The translations under genes were made by a program, and so were the position numbers. A model generated the notes under the pieces. That model was given only the letters and a program-made list of their open reading frames with translations. It did not search any database and had not been told where the DNA came from. Shown here piece by piece: positions 1-8,882 of a DNA stretch of 64,000 nt. Position 1 is the stretch's first letter; every line of letters begins with the position of its first letter. The DNA is from Spirosoma endbachense (GTDB taxonomy: Bacteria; Bacteroidota; Bacteroidia; Cytophagales; Spirosomataceae): contig NZ_CP045997.1 in assembly GCF_010233585.1 (NCBI RefSeq), positions 6,029,001 through 6,093,000 of the forward strand. The letters run 5' to 3'.

Positions 1-23
1 CCGTCCGGACCGCCCAACAGTCA

Positions 24-58
24 AAAAACCCGCATAGCGCCCTTCTATGCGGGTTTTT
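24..58. terminator. Intrinsic terminator hairpin, left edge
   Basis: A 14-bp stem (24-37 with 45-58, core ACCCGCATAG/CTATGCGGGT) with A- and T-runs on its outer sides can terminate transcription in either direction. It isolates the integrase promoter from whatever lies to the left. Confidence 0.8.
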
Positions 59-125
59 ACTTTCCTAGGTCACTTCCGAATGGTCCAAAACGGACAAACA
101 TTTCCGAATTTTCTCCGACAAAAAT

Positions 126-138
126 TTTGATGTTTACC
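126..138 (+). promoter_or_regulatory. TTTGATGTTTA leader motif before integrase
   Basis: TTTGATGTTTACC ends 7 bases before the integrase start codon. The same core occurs on the minus strand at 23668-23681, 36666-36677 and 40726-40740 and on the plus strand at 33339-33349, always between genes or in leaders. It could be a translation-initiation element, an operator or part of a promoter. Confidence 0.5.
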
Positions 139-145
139 CTCAATC

Positions 146-1375
146 ATGAAGACTTCTATCAAAGTCATCATCAAGGATGACTACATAAAGAAAGATGGAA
201 CCTGTCCGCTTTATCTTCAGGTATTTATTGAAAAGAAGATGACGCGTTTCCCCCTGAATATCAATTGGCCACCGGATTATTTTGACAAAACTTCCGGCAA
301 ATTGAAGCCAAGAAGCAACCCGGACAAAGAATTCAATGACTATCAATTAATCATTAATTCCCAAGTTGGCCGGGTCAATGAAATCTTCCTGCACTATCGA
401 CTTTCCAAAAAAGAATTGTCCGTTGATCAACTCAAGAAGGACTTCTATAATTGGCGTACCAAACAGGACTTCTTGGTCTTTTGGGCCAATGAATTGGAAG
501 ATCGACGTAAACGGAAGAAGATTGAAGAATCCACTTATTCCAGTCAGAAGGCAGCGTTAAGCAAATTAAAGCAGTATAAAGAATCGTTAACCTTTAATGA
601 ATTAACCCCTAAGCTGATAGAGAATTGGAAGGCTTGGATGAAAAGTAAGCTGAAGAATTCACCAAACACCATAGAAAAGAATGTAAAGGATTTACGGACG
701 TATGTGAATCTGGCCATTCAGGATGGAATAGTCATGGACAATCCCTTCAAAGTAGTGAAGGTTCGACAATTTGAAACCCTGCCTGAAGTACTGACCATTG
801 AACAGGTTGAAAAACTGATTGAACTTTATGAAGATCAAGAAACGCCGGACAACTGGCGTAGGGTTTTACAACACTTCCTGTTTAGCTGTTTTACGGGTTT
901 ACGCATCAGCGACATTCAACGTGTCCGGGCGGAAAACATTCAAGATGGTTGCTTGGTAATCGTTCCGCACAAAACGCGCAATAAGAAGATTAAGCCCGTC
1001 ACAATACCCCTTCATGACGTGGCCTTATCATTCATCGAAAAGACCGCCGGAAAGTTGTTTCAGACCTTTTCAGAGCAACATTCCCGGGACCTATTAAAAG
1101 ACATTGCCCGTCATATGGAATGGAATATTAGCCCGGGAACTCATACCGCCCGTCATACATTCGGAACCAACTTCATTGAATTGGGCGGGGATGTCATAAC
1201 GCTCAAGAACTACATGGGTCATTCCAAGATTCAAACAACCATGCAGTATGTTCATATTAGTGAAAACCGGAAGAAGGAACAAATCAATGTATTTGACCGC
1301 TTCCGGCGACCTTCCAAGAAATCAAAGCAATCTTTGGAAAACACCGCCCAAGAAGGTGACGAGAATCAAATATAA
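146..1375 (+). CDS. Tyrosine recombinase / phage integrase
   Basis: A 409-residue site-specific recombinase that would integrate and excise the prophage. The N-terminal part (about 1-90) looks like the arm-binding domain of Bacteroidota integrases, followed by a core-binding helical domain (about 100-200) and a catalytic domain. Catalytic residues are visible: Arg about 253 in TGLRISD, the HTARH box (His about 333, Arg about 336), His about 358 in MGHSK and the nucleophile Tyr about 368 in MQYVHISE. Length fits the family. It is the only large plus-strand gene near this end and converges on the nuclease gene at 1429. The stop codon lies inside the 1371-1425 palindrome. Confidence 0.95.
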   Translation: MKTSIKVIIKDDYIKKDGTCPLYLQVFIEKKMTRFPLNINWPPDYFDKTSGKLKPRSNPDKEFNDYQLIINSQVGRVNEIFLHYRLSKKELSVDQLKKDFYNWRTKQDFLVFWANELEDRRKRKKIEESTYSSQKAALSKLKQYKESLTFNELTPKLIENWKAWMKSKLKNSPNTIEKNVKDLRTYVNLAIQDGIVMDNPFKVVKVRQFETLPEVLTIEQVEKLIELYEDQETPDNWRRVLQHFLFSCFTGLRISDIQRVRAENIQDGCLVIVPHKTRNKKIKPVTIPLHDVALSFIEKTAGKLFQTFSEQHSRDLLKDIARHMEWNISPGTHTARHTFGTNFIELGGDVITLKNYMGHSKIQTTMQYVHISENRKKEQINVFDRFRRPSKKSKQSLENTAQEGDENQI

Positions 1376-1425
1376 ATCCACAAAAAAGCCCTTTCAAGTT
1401 GAAAGGGCTTTTTTGTGGATTTATA
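1371..1425. terminator. 55-bp perfect palindrome, bidirectional terminator
   Basis: Arms 1371-1397 and 1399-1425 are perfect 27-bp reverse complements around a single G. The stem core AAGCCCTTTC/GAAAGGGCTT is flanked by A/T runs, so it can terminate both the integrase (plus) and the converging Mrr gene (minus). The integrase TAA (1373-1375) lies inside it. Confidence 0.9.
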
Positions 1426-1428
1426 TTC

Positions 1429-2454
1429 TTACAATAAATCTATAGCTATTCTATTCATTTTTAACTTTTCATTCTGACTATCCATTTCTAATTGGATATC
1501 AGTTAATATCTGTTTATATTTTAATGTTTCAACATATAGTTGATTAATTTCTTCAATCTTACCTAAATCCATAGTGATTATTTCTTTCAATTGAAATTTG
1601 CTCGCTTCTATATGGTTCACAAGTTTTTCAATGTTAGTATACTTAAACCTATCAAAGGGAACAATCACATCTTTCTTGTCTGAAAATTGATACACCAATT
1701 TTGCTAGGGCATCTCTATCTATCAGTTTAATTTTAGCAGAATTAGCCAATGCAATGGCTTCTTTAGTAAAGAAAGAATTAGTTATAACAATCCCTTCACT
1801 ACATGAGTAAAAATGCTTTGCACCTAACACCTCTTGCACAGCTTTATTTCCTACTTTGCTTTTCCACCTTTTAATCTGAACAACCGTTTTTATCCCCTGC
1901 TTCTTTATGACTATATCTGCGCCTTGGTCAGCTCCTTTAGATTGAAAATCAATAGTATAGCCTAGCTTAGTATATAGTCTCGCAATAAAATTTTCAAATT
2001 CTTTACCCCCGTATTCATCAATGATATGTATCTCATTATAAATAGCGTTATAATGATTCCACCTATAAATATCTAATGCCTCCTTCTCTATTCTATTGAT
2101 AGAATGCTCTACCAAATTATAACTATAATTTAGCTGACGCTTACGTTCTTGTATCGCACTTAACTCCTGTTGTAATGCTGACTTATCATCTAGCAATTTC
2201 TTTCTTTTAGCGTCCTTTTTAATTTCTTTCTGTTCTAATTCCTTCCTTTCAACTTCAGCTTGTCTCTGCGCTTGTCTCTGCACTTCGGTCATGAAAAAGT
2301 GATAGTTAATAGTATTCCAATTATATGAAATCAATAAAAAGCAACCGAAAATTAATAAAGCATACCATGGGTATTTTGCAACAATCGCCATTAGGAAAGT
2401 GGCTAAAAATATAATTATTAGTATTCCGCATCCACCTGTATCATTCTTTTTCAT
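1429..2454 (-). CDS. Membrane-anchored Mrr-type restriction endonuclease
   Basis: 341 residues. The N-terminus has two hydrophobic segments (about residues 8-45), then a charged coiled coil (about 55-120). Residues about 145-250 match the Mrr_cat nuclease fold (PF04471): a start like FENFIARLYTKLGY, Asp in GADQGADIVI and the QIK of VVQIKRWK give the PD-(D/E)xK catalytic set. Related proteins cleave (often modified) DNA. The gene is visibly more AT-rich than the phage core and lies at the prophage edge next to the integrase, the usual place for accessory defence or exclusion genes. A helical tail follows the nuclease domain. Role in phage exclusion is inference. Confidence 0.85.
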   Translation of the reverse strand: MKKNDTGGCGILIIIFLATFLMAIVAKYPWYALLIFGCFLLISYNWNTINYHFFMTEVQRQAQRQAEVERKELEQKEIKKDAKRKKLLDDKSALQQELSAIQERKRQLNYSYNLVEHSINRIEKEALDIYRWNHYNAIYNEIHIIDEYGGKEFENFIARLYTKLGYTIDFQSKGADQGADIVIKKQGIKTVVQIKRWKSKVGNKAVQEVLGAKHFYSCSEGIVITNSFFTKEAIALANSAKIKLIDRDALAKLVYQFSDKKDVIVPFDRFKYTNIEKLVNHIEASKFQLKEIITMDLGKIEEINQLYVETLKYKQILTDIQLEMDSQNEKLKMNRIAIDLL

Positions 2455-2547
2455 TAGAATTTATGCTATGCAATACGGCTATTTAAAGAAATACAACTTA
2501 AGCTTTTACCTGTAGTTGTCGCTATGTTAGGCTATCTTTTATATGGA

Positions 2548-2580
2548 ATAAAAGCCCTCCCTACTTGGAAGGGCTTTTAT
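2548..2580 (-). terminator. Terminator downstream of gene 2585-2881
   Basis: An 11-bp stem ATAAAAGCCCT/AGGGCTTTTAT (2548-2558 with 2570-2580) lies right after the stop of the minus-strand gene at 2585. Confidence 0.75.
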
Positions 2581-2584
2581 TAAG

Positions 2585-2881
2585 CTATCCAATACCAACA
2601 AAAAAAAGTTGTTTGGGATGGTTTTCAACCCATCTAGGCTCAAAGTTTTGCTTTAAGATGGCTAATTCAGGATCAGTTTTTTCATTTCCTTCATAACCAG
2701 CAAATGCCTGATTTTTAGCGTCATCCGGCACTTTAGACCACCAACGCAGCAAGGCTATATTCACATCAAAATCAGGGTCTTTGCGAAGCTCAAACCATAA
2801 GTTAATGTACTCATTATTAGGGTCATAAATACTGAGGGTCAATACCCTATTTGTTCCGATTTCTTTTACGTCGATAAACAT
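2585..2881 (-). CDS. Hypothetical small prophage protein
   Basis: 98 residues, ATG start, not recognised. It is soluble, with a basic-acidic mix and a C-terminal phrase WVENHPKQLFFVGIG. It is AT-rich like the neighbouring Mrr gene. It lies 43 bases downstream of the distal tail gene and has its own terminator, so it may be an independently expressed accessory gene or the last gene of the late operon. No function is proposed. Confidence 0.65.
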   Translation of the reverse strand: MFIDVKEIGTNRVLTLSIYDPNNEYINLWFELRKDPDFDVNIALLRWWSKVPDDAKNQAFAGYEGNEKTDPELAILKQNFEPRWVENHPKQLFFVGIG

Positions 2882-2924
2882 CTCTTATAAGTTTTATTTT
2901 TTAGTTGAGACTAAAAAACAATCC

Positions 2925-4349
2925 TCATATCTTCCAAAGTTCCAGTTCCGCCGGAATGACGTTGGCATCAACACCCAATACCGCCTTGTAACTGCCAACC
3001 ATATAATTCACGCCCCGAATATGGACTTTGTTCCGGAAACGGAATTGGGCCAAATCCGCCGGAGTCCAAACCACCGCTTTCCGAATTAGGAACGTGTTGG
3101 CTTTGAAGCGTTCAAATTGCCGCCAATATGTATCTACCAGATTGCCCGGTCCACTCCATGTCAGCGCCTTCCCACCGCTGGCATTTGTGGCCACTGGCTT
3201 TCCGTCAACCAAGCCATTGAAGAAAAGAAGCTTTGGCCCGGTCGGATTCGTATTGTCTTTATTATTGGGCGAAATGCCCGGTTGGGATGTCATGGCCAAG
3301 CCAGTGGCCGGATTGGTCAGAAGCGTACTAAAGGCGGACCGGATTGGCGTGACACTTCCCCCAAGGGTTTGGGCGGTTTCCGCCGTGGTGTATTTATCGA
3401 ATTCCGCCGGAATCGGCTTCATGAAGGCGTCATTGGTGTCAATGTTATACGAAAGTTCAAGCCTGTTTTGGAGGTCCGGAACCTTTGTATGTTCGGGCGC
3501 AACTTTTGCCGACCAATCCAACTTCACTTCAGCCTTCAGCAAGTCATCAACCAAATCCATGGAAGCCACTTTCCGGCGGACATCAAATTCAATGTACAGA
3601 TTGAACAGTTGCCGCAATGCCATAACCATCCCCGGGAAGGTCAACAAAGGCAAGTGATTCTGAAACGTAATGGTATTGACGGAACCGCCCGGACCGTCCA
3701 AACTATACAGATTATACAGCAACAACCGGCGGATGTCGGCATCCTGAAGAAAGCTTCCGCCAAACTGCCAACCCGTCAATTCGCCAAATGCATTTAGTAG
3801 CCACTGTAAAGGCATCATGGGAACCCGGCCAACCGTGTCATATTGCCCGTTATCAAAGCGATTTATGATACCATTAAAGCCGCCAACGCCTTGATTGCCA
3901 TACATGGCCGGGTTTTCAATCATGGGGAAAACCGCGGACGCCGTGGCCAAGTCCGGATTGGTTTCCAGTGTGGCCGGAAGAACCATGGAACCCAAGTTGA
4001 TGTCTGGCAACAGCGCCGTTTGAAGATCGCCAAATACTTCCCCTAAATTTTGGGTAAAGTACAGATTATAGCTTCCCGCTGGCGCGTCCTGAATCATTAC
4101 ATAACCGCGTTCTATTAGCTGACTATTGACGTACTTTTCAGCATAAAACTTCCGGTTTACGTATGGGATTTGGGCTTGATTGAAGAAGCCTAAAATTCGG
4201 CGGTTTTTGGGTGTATCGGGCAAGCTGAAGCCATACACCCGGGACCCGGGAACCTTGGTGAAATCTAACATTGGGTTAAATCCTTCCAAGGTCAACCGGG
4301 TCCCGTTAAACAGGTCAACACTTTCCCCTTCTATTCGTATATCAATCAT
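2925..4349 (-). CDS. Distal tail / baseplate-like phage protein
   Basis: 474 residues. No catalytic motif is seen. It starts with an MIDIRIEGESVDLF beta-rich segment and is predicted mostly beta-strand. It directly follows the tape measure gene with an ATGA stop-start overlap (4346-4349), the position of distal-tail (Dit-like) or baseplate proteins in siphoviruses. Homologous proteins are common as unnamed structural genes in Bacteroidota prophages (recollection, not checked). The assignment rests on position and beta-rich composition; it could also be a tail-tip adaptor. Confidence 0.7.
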   Translation of the reverse strand: MIDIRIEGESVDLFNGTRLTLEGFNPMLDFTKVPGSRVYGFSLPDTPKNRRILGFFNQAQIPYVNRKFYAEKYVNSQLIERGYVMIQDAPAGSYNLYFTQNLGEVFGDLQTALLPDINLGSMVLPATLETNPDLATASAVFPMIENPAMYGNQGVGGFNGIINRFDNGQYDTVGRVPMMPLQWLLNAFGELTGWQFGGSFLQDADIRRLLLYNLYSLDGPGGSVNTITFQNHLPLLTFPGMVMALRQLFNLYIEFDVRRKVASMDLVDDLLKAEVKLDWSAKVAPEHTKVPDLQNRLELSYNIDTNDAFMKPIPAEFDKYTTAETAQTLGGSVTPIRSAFSTLLTNPATGLAMTSQPGISPNNKDNTNPTGPKLLFFNGLVDGKPVATNASGGKALTWSGPGNLVDTYWRQFERFKANTFLIRKAVVWTPADLAQFRFRNKVHIRGVNYMVGSYKAVLGVDANVIPAELELWKI

Positions 4350-7300
4350 TGAAAGTCAGATTTGTTGATAACAACATTGATTTGGTTCATGACATTGACA
4401 ACGTTATGGACCGAAACACTTAAATCCTTGGCCGCAATTGTGGCCAAGAATCCGTTGGCCGTTTTCTGTTCACCCACCATGGACCCAACCTGACCTTTTA
4501 TGTTGCTGCTAAATTCGTCACTTTGATTCTGAAGCGTAGTCAAAAACGGACCGGCCAAAAACGCCTGAATGTCTTTTAGCTTCATGACCGTATTTTCCGT
4601 ATTGGTCGCAATGTCATCCATTAACCGCTGACTCTTTTCAATTTGGGCTTGGGTTTGCTCCGTACTTGTTGACGCGTCCTGATATTGTGGACTGGATTGG
4701 ATTCCGCTTCCGTCATCAATTGAATCCATCCCCCCGTCCACATACATCTTCCGGCCACCCAAGCCACCCTTGCCAAATGAAGGCGTCCGGCCTACAAAAT
4801 CACCATACGTTCCACCGTTGCCATAAATAGGCGCTCCATTGCGGTGCAACGAACTATGCAACAGCATATCAACAACCGGCTTATTATTTTTATAGGTATT
4901 CCGGGACAGAATCATGAACGGTTCATCCCCTTCCATCTCTCCAACTTCTTCACCCGTCCGGCGGTTAGTCATGACAATTCCGGCGTCCCCGTACCGGCTT
5001 CCATGCCGGTCCCCTTTTACAACACCGGCATTTTTAACGTAGCCTTTGCCCCCCTTGGCATAGTCGGGCGGTTGCTGTTTTTTAATCGTACTAACTTGGG
5101 TAGCCACGGCCACAGCAGCAGCCGCCACACCAATCAAGCCCAAGGGCCAACCCATTGTTGCCAGTGACATAATGGCCGCTTGCGCCCCGCCAATAATGGC
5201 TTGGGTAATGGCCAAGGCTTGCTGACGACGCCAAGCTTTCAGCTTTTCTTCTTTCTCAATGGCTGCATACTTGGCGTTTATTTCGCCGGTTTTCGATTCA
5301 TATTCTTCTTTACTAAGCAACCCTTTGTCATACAATTCTTTGACTTTGGCCAATTCAGCATCCTTTTCTTTTTTAATCTTGGCCAATTGACTATCCAAAT
5401 ACGTCTGATTCAATTTCATCAGCGTATCCGTTGCATCCTTCGCAATATCCAAAATGGCCACAGATGACTTACTGAAGTTCTTCAGCCGGTCATCATTGGC
5501 CGTTGAATCATTCTTCAGCTTCTTATTAAGGATTTCCATGAACTTGGTATAATCCCCATCCATAGCCGATTCAACGGCGCTAAAGAACTGGTCCGTGTTG
5601 GCCTTCCGCTTGGCCAAATTTTCATCCAGAAGCCGCGATTTGTCAGACTCATACTTGACGTCATTGGCGGTCAATTGAGCCTTCAGCCGGTCATCAATCG
5701 CCTTGTTTGCATTGGCTCGCCTATCGGCATCCTGAATCATGGCTTCATTCTTTGCCTTTTCTTCAGCCGCTTCCTGTTGAAGTTTTTGGCGGTTGTAATT
5801 CCATTCCGCTTGTAAACGGTCCAACTTAGCCTGATAAATGGCATTGGCATTGTCTTTGGCATTGACCAACTTGGCATCAGACAAAGCCACCGCTTCCTTG
5901 AATTCATTATCAAAAAGCTGTTTGGTTGCCCGGAATTCGTCATCCCGTTTCTTGTTGTTTTTTTGGAGTTCGTCTGCGCGGTGTTTGTCATTAACTGCCG
6001 TAATGTCCAACGTCAGCTTGTCATTCAAAAGCTTAATGGCTTCATCATGCTTGGCCGTATCGGTTATATGGTCATCAATGTACTTTTTATCCCTGGCGTA
6101 TTGTGCGTTTAATTCGGCAATTTTCCGGGCCGATTCATCGGCAATCATTTTGATTCTAAGGGCGTCCAACTTGGCTTCCGTATCAGCATCCGCCTTTTCC
6201 TTTTTCTTCCGGAAATCTTCTTCAGTCTGATTTATTTTGGTTTCTCGCTCTTTAGCCGAAAGCGCCAACTGTTCATCTTTGGTTTTCTGACTGGCAACAG
6301 ATTTTTTAATTGCCGCGTCTTCCCGGTCATAGTGCAGATTGATTTCAGCAATCTTCCGGGTCTGTTCATCAGCAATGGCCTTGACTTGCATATCCTGAAT
6401 TTTCTTCAGGCTATCAGCTTCCGCTTTTTCAACCGCTTGGGCCTTCTTTTCGGCTTCCTTCTTGGCTTCCGCCGTTATGGTTTGCTGACTTTTGACCGTA
6501 TTATTCAAGATGTTGGCATCCGCCTTCTTGGTCGTTTCTTCCCGCTTGGTTTCGTTATCACTCCAAAGCTTGTCAATGGCTTTGGCGTTCTTATCCATAT
6601 TATCCTTCAGGGTGTCAAAGTTGGCTTTCGGGTTGATCTTAAAATCAGCGCCAAAGAAGTTAGCCACTTCTTTTCCCTTATTCATCAGGATGGAAAGAGC
6701 GTCAACCATTGTCCCAACGGCGGACACAGCCGCAATCAAAACGCCCCCAACCAGCCGGAAGGCCACGGTAATGGCATCAACCACAATGGTTGTTCCCTTG
6801 GCCTTGTCATCATAGCCAAACAGTGTCCGGATAAGGGTTTCAATGGATTGCCCAAATCTGACCCCAACGTCAACCACATCACTAAGCCCTTCCCGTAGTG
6901 GTGTTGTCCCCTTCCAGATGTCAATAAACGCGTCAATCAGTTCATTGCCTACGCCAATCATGGCTTTGAAGGCGTCCGTGGAATCCCCGCCCACCGTTGT
7001 CTTCAGCCGGTCAAAGTTGTCTTCCATATTGGACAACTGACCGTCCAAGGTTTCGGAAATCTTGGTTGTCATTCCAACAACGCCTTCCATTTCACCAAAC
7101 GCGGCCACGGCCTTCATAACCCCTTCCTCAGTCCGGTCAACCGTCTGGGTCATCCCTTTGAAGGAAAGTTGGACTTGGTCCCCCATCGTTTGACACTTAA
7201 TGCCAATATTATTCCAACGGTCCGTGTTATTGATGTCATTAATAGCTTCCGTCAACTCCAACATAGTATGACCCGTTGCATTACTAACATCTGCCATTTT

Positions 7301-7996
7301 CATCAATTCGTCCTGACCTGGGCGAAGTCCACGGTTGGCTAATTTGATGTAAGAATCTGTCAGTTCATCAACGCCAAAGTTGGTCTTGGCGGCAAACTCC
7401 TGAAGCATTTGGAATGCCGCGGCTCCGGCTTCCGAACTGCCCAAGGTCGTTTCCAAAATAGCGTTGTACTTCTCAAATTTGGCCGTTGTCTCCAAGACAT
7501 CCTGACCAAAATCATACAACGCTTCAGCCGCTTCCTTAATGGCTTCAAACGTAAATGCACCGGCAAACCCGGCCTTAAAAGAAGACCAAACGCCGGTTTG
7601 TTCTTCTGCATCATCCTTCAGTCCGCGGACCTCTTTACGGACAGATTCAATCCGGCTGTCCACTTCCTGAACCTCCTTCATTTTATCAATCCATTCATCA
7701 GACCCAACTTTCAGATCCCGAAGTTCCCGGTTTAGAAGTCGTGAACTAGCCTGAAGTTCAGCCATTGACGCGTTGTTCAGGTCCACGTTTTTCACCATGT
7801 CCCGAATTTCTTCACTGACTTCCTTTTGGCGTAGTTTCAACTCCTTCCACGCATCGGACCCTTCTTCCCCGGCGGCCTTCATATCCCGAAGGGCCTTGTT
7901 AATTTCTTTGGCTTCTGACTGAAGGGAAAGAAGGGTTTTATCCGCTTCATCCCCTTCAATTTCCACCTTCAACTTGGCTGTTTCTGTGTTATTCAT
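4346..7996 (-). CDS. Tail tape measure protein
   Basis: 1216 residues, the longest gene of the window. It sets tail length and helps DNA ejection. Residues about 1-130 and about 500-900 are dense charged coiled coil with repeated AEKKAQ, KKEKAD and DELQKNN-like runs. Hydrophobic segments lie near 410-435 (VGGVLIAAVSAVGTMV) and 935-975 (ATMGWPLGLIGVAAAAVAVA), as is usual for tape measures. The stretch around 150-330 resembles the conserved N-terminal region of siphovirus tape measures. ATG start at 7996 is preceded by a hairpin and a GTCCTATT element. Internal coiled-coil repeats explain the length. Confidence 0.93.
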   Translation of the reverse strand: MNNTETAKLKVEIEGDEADKTLLSLQSEAKEINKALRDMKAAGEEGSDAWKELKLRQKEVSEEIRDMVKNVDLNNASMAELQASSRLLNRELRDLKVGSDEWIDKMKEVQEVDSRIESVRKEVRGLKDDAEEQTGVWSSFKAGFAGAFTFEAIKEAAEALYDFGQDVLETTAKFEKYNAILETTLGSSEAGAAAFQMLQEFAAKTNFGVDELTDSYIKLANRGLRPGQDELMKMADVSNATGHTMLELTEAINDINNTDRWNNIGIKCQTMGDQVQLSFKGMTQTVDRTEEGVMKAVAAFGEMEGVVGMTTKISETLDGQLSNMEDNFDRLKTTVGGDSTDAFKAMIGVGNELIDAFIDIWKGTTPLREGLSDVVDVGVRFGQSIETLIRTLFGYDDKAKGTTIVVDAITVAFRLVGGVLIAAVSAVGTMVDALSILMNKGKEVANFFGADFKINPKANFDTLKDNMDKNAKAIDKLWSDNETKREETTKKADANILNNTVKSQQTITAEAKKEAEKKAQAVEKAEADSLKKIQDMQVKAIADEQTRKIAEINLHYDREDAAIKKSVASQKTKDEQLALSAKERETKINQTEEDFRKKKEKADADTEAKLDALRIKMIADESARKIAELNAQYARDKKYIDDHITDTAKHDEAIKLLNDKLTLDITAVNDKHRADELQKNNKKRDDEFRATKQLFDNEFKEAVALSDAKLVNAKDNANAIYQAKLDRLQAEWNYNRQKLQQEAAEEKAKNEAMIQDADRRANANKAIDDRLKAQLTANDVKYESDKSRLLDENLAKRKANTDQFFSAVESAMDGDYTKFMEILNKKLKNDSTANDDRLKNFSKSSVAILDIAKDATDTLMKLNQTYLDSQLAKIKKEKDAELAKVKELYDKGLLSKEEYESKTGEINAKYAAIEKEEKLKAWRRQQALAITQAIIGGAQAAIMSLATMGWPLGLIGVAAAAVAVATQVSTIKKQQPPDYAKGGKGYVKNAGVVKGDRHGSRYGDAGIVMTNRRTGEEVGEMEGDEPFMILSRNTYKNNKPVVDMLLHSSLHRNGAPIYGNGGTYGDFVGRTPSFGKGGLGGRKMYVDGGMDSIDDGSGIQSSPQYQDASTSTEQTQAQIEKSQRLMDDIATNTENTVMKLKDIQAFLAGPFLTTLQNQSDEFSSNIKGQVGSMVGEQKTANGFLATIAAKDLSVSVHNVVNVMNQINVVINKSDFQ

Positions 7997-8005
7997 GGCA
8001 TAATG

Positions 8006-8040
8006 AAAAAAGCTTCAGTCAAGTTGAACTGAAGCTTTTT
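8006..8040 (-). terminator. Hairpin in the tape measure leader
   Basis: AAAAAGCTTCAGT (8006-8018) pairs with ACTGAAGCTTTTT (8028-8040), followed by a T-run on the minus strand, only about 10 bases before the tape measure start. It would end the upstream lysin transcript, yet GTCCTATT lies upstream of it, so it may also be a regulated leader hairpin. Confidence 0.7.
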
Positions 8041-8045
8041 GCCAT

Positions 8046-8053
8046 AATAGGAC
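8046..8053 (-). promoter_or_regulatory. GTCCTATT element upstream of tape measure
   Basis: GTCCTATT on the minus strand, 50 bases before the tape measure start; one of six copies placed similarly before late genes. Confidence 0.5.
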
Positions 8054-8064
8054 AGCATTTTGGC

Positions 8065-8511
8065 CTATTTCTTGGGCATACCTGCCCACCCGGTTAACTC
8101 AAAATGTGGCCGGTCTTTCAAGGTCAGGAAGTTCCCCCCCCAAGTGATTCCGGACGTCTTCAAGACTAGCTTGGCAAAGTCATTGAATAGCGTCAGGTCA
8201 CTCCATACCGAATTCCCTTTACTATCAAGGAAGGCCACATCAAAGGCATAGGACGGATTGAAATTGTGTGGGCTTTGCCCGGCCTTGGCGTTGGTCACTC
8301 GTTCGTCAGCTTCGTCAACCTTGCCGTCCCCATCGTTGTCCCGCTTATCGGTCGGTTGGTTGTACAATGCCGTTTGTTCAGCCATGGAACGAAACGTGGC
8401 CGTCAGATACGGAACCGGCCGCTTGGGATTGGTCAATTTCCATTCCATTTCCGCCTTCCCATACGCATAGGCAAGCAATGGATGAAGGTCATTAATACTT
8501 CGTGAAGCCAT
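8065..8511 (-). CDS. M15-family peptidase endolysin with EF-hand-like loop
   Basis: 148 residues from the ATG at 8511 (an upstream TTG would put the start inside a hairpin). It is a zinc L-Ala-D-Glu or D-Ala-D-Ala type peptidase (M15C/VanY-like) that cuts peptidoglycan at lysis. Metal/catalytic motifs: S80-x-H82 and A89-x-D91 in GQSPHNFNPSYAFDV, then D133-R-P-H136-F-E. Between the helical N-terminus and VTNAKAGQS lies DNDGDGKVDEAD (58-69), which fits the 12-position EF-hand/dockerin calcium loop (D58, D60, D62, G63, V65, D66, D69). No signal peptide, so it would need a holin. It sits alone between the membrane cassette and the tape measure. Confidence 0.87.
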   Translation of the reverse strand: MASRSINDLHPLLAYAYGKAEMEWKLTNPKRPVPYLTATFRSMAEQTALYNQPTDKRDNDGDGKVDEADERVTNAKAGQSPHNFNPSYAFDVAFLDSKGNSVWSDLTLFNDFAKLVLKTSGITWGGNFLTLKDRPHFELTGWAGMPKK

Positions 8512-8520
8512 AATAAAAAC

Positions 8521-8554
8521 GGGTTGATACTGAAGCAAACTTCAGCACCAACCC
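8521..8554 (-). terminator. Hairpin just upstream of endolysin start
   Basis: Nested stem GGGTTG/CAACCC plus CTGAAG/CTTCAG with loop CAAA, followed on the minus strand by GTTTTTATT and then the ATG at 8511. It behaves as an intrinsic terminator or a leader attenuator. Confidence 0.65.
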
Positions 8555-8882
8555 GCGCTCACAGAAGGACGCCTTTTACACAATTTATATGTGCCTAATT
8601 ATTAGCTCATTATTGCTAAGTAATTCTAAATAATTACTTTCACTTCGTTAATCAGGCCATTAAATGCCCTTGGGTTAACATATAGCAAATTATAGAACAG
8701 AAAATTACCGCTTAATAAGGAGTTTAAAGTCAGTATTATAAGTTTTTTGTGATTGCCCCGAAAACAACCACCAATAAAAAACTAATCACGACAATTATCT
8801 TCCTATTGATGGTCGGAGATCCTTCCGGCGAAAAATCACCAAAGAAGTAGCAGCCAATAGGGGTAGCTAACACGCCCAACAT
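8555..8882. other. AT-rich intergenic region
   Basis: About 330 bases without a credible gene, AT-rich, between the minus-strand endolysin and the plus-strand membrane gene at 8883. It presumably carries the promoter of the plus-strand cassette. I see no clear promoter box that I would mark. Confidence 0.4.

Noticed and set aside
3028..3657. Plus-strand open frame opposite the distal tail gene
   Set aside because: Shadow of the minus-strand gene; composition is unusual and no start context.
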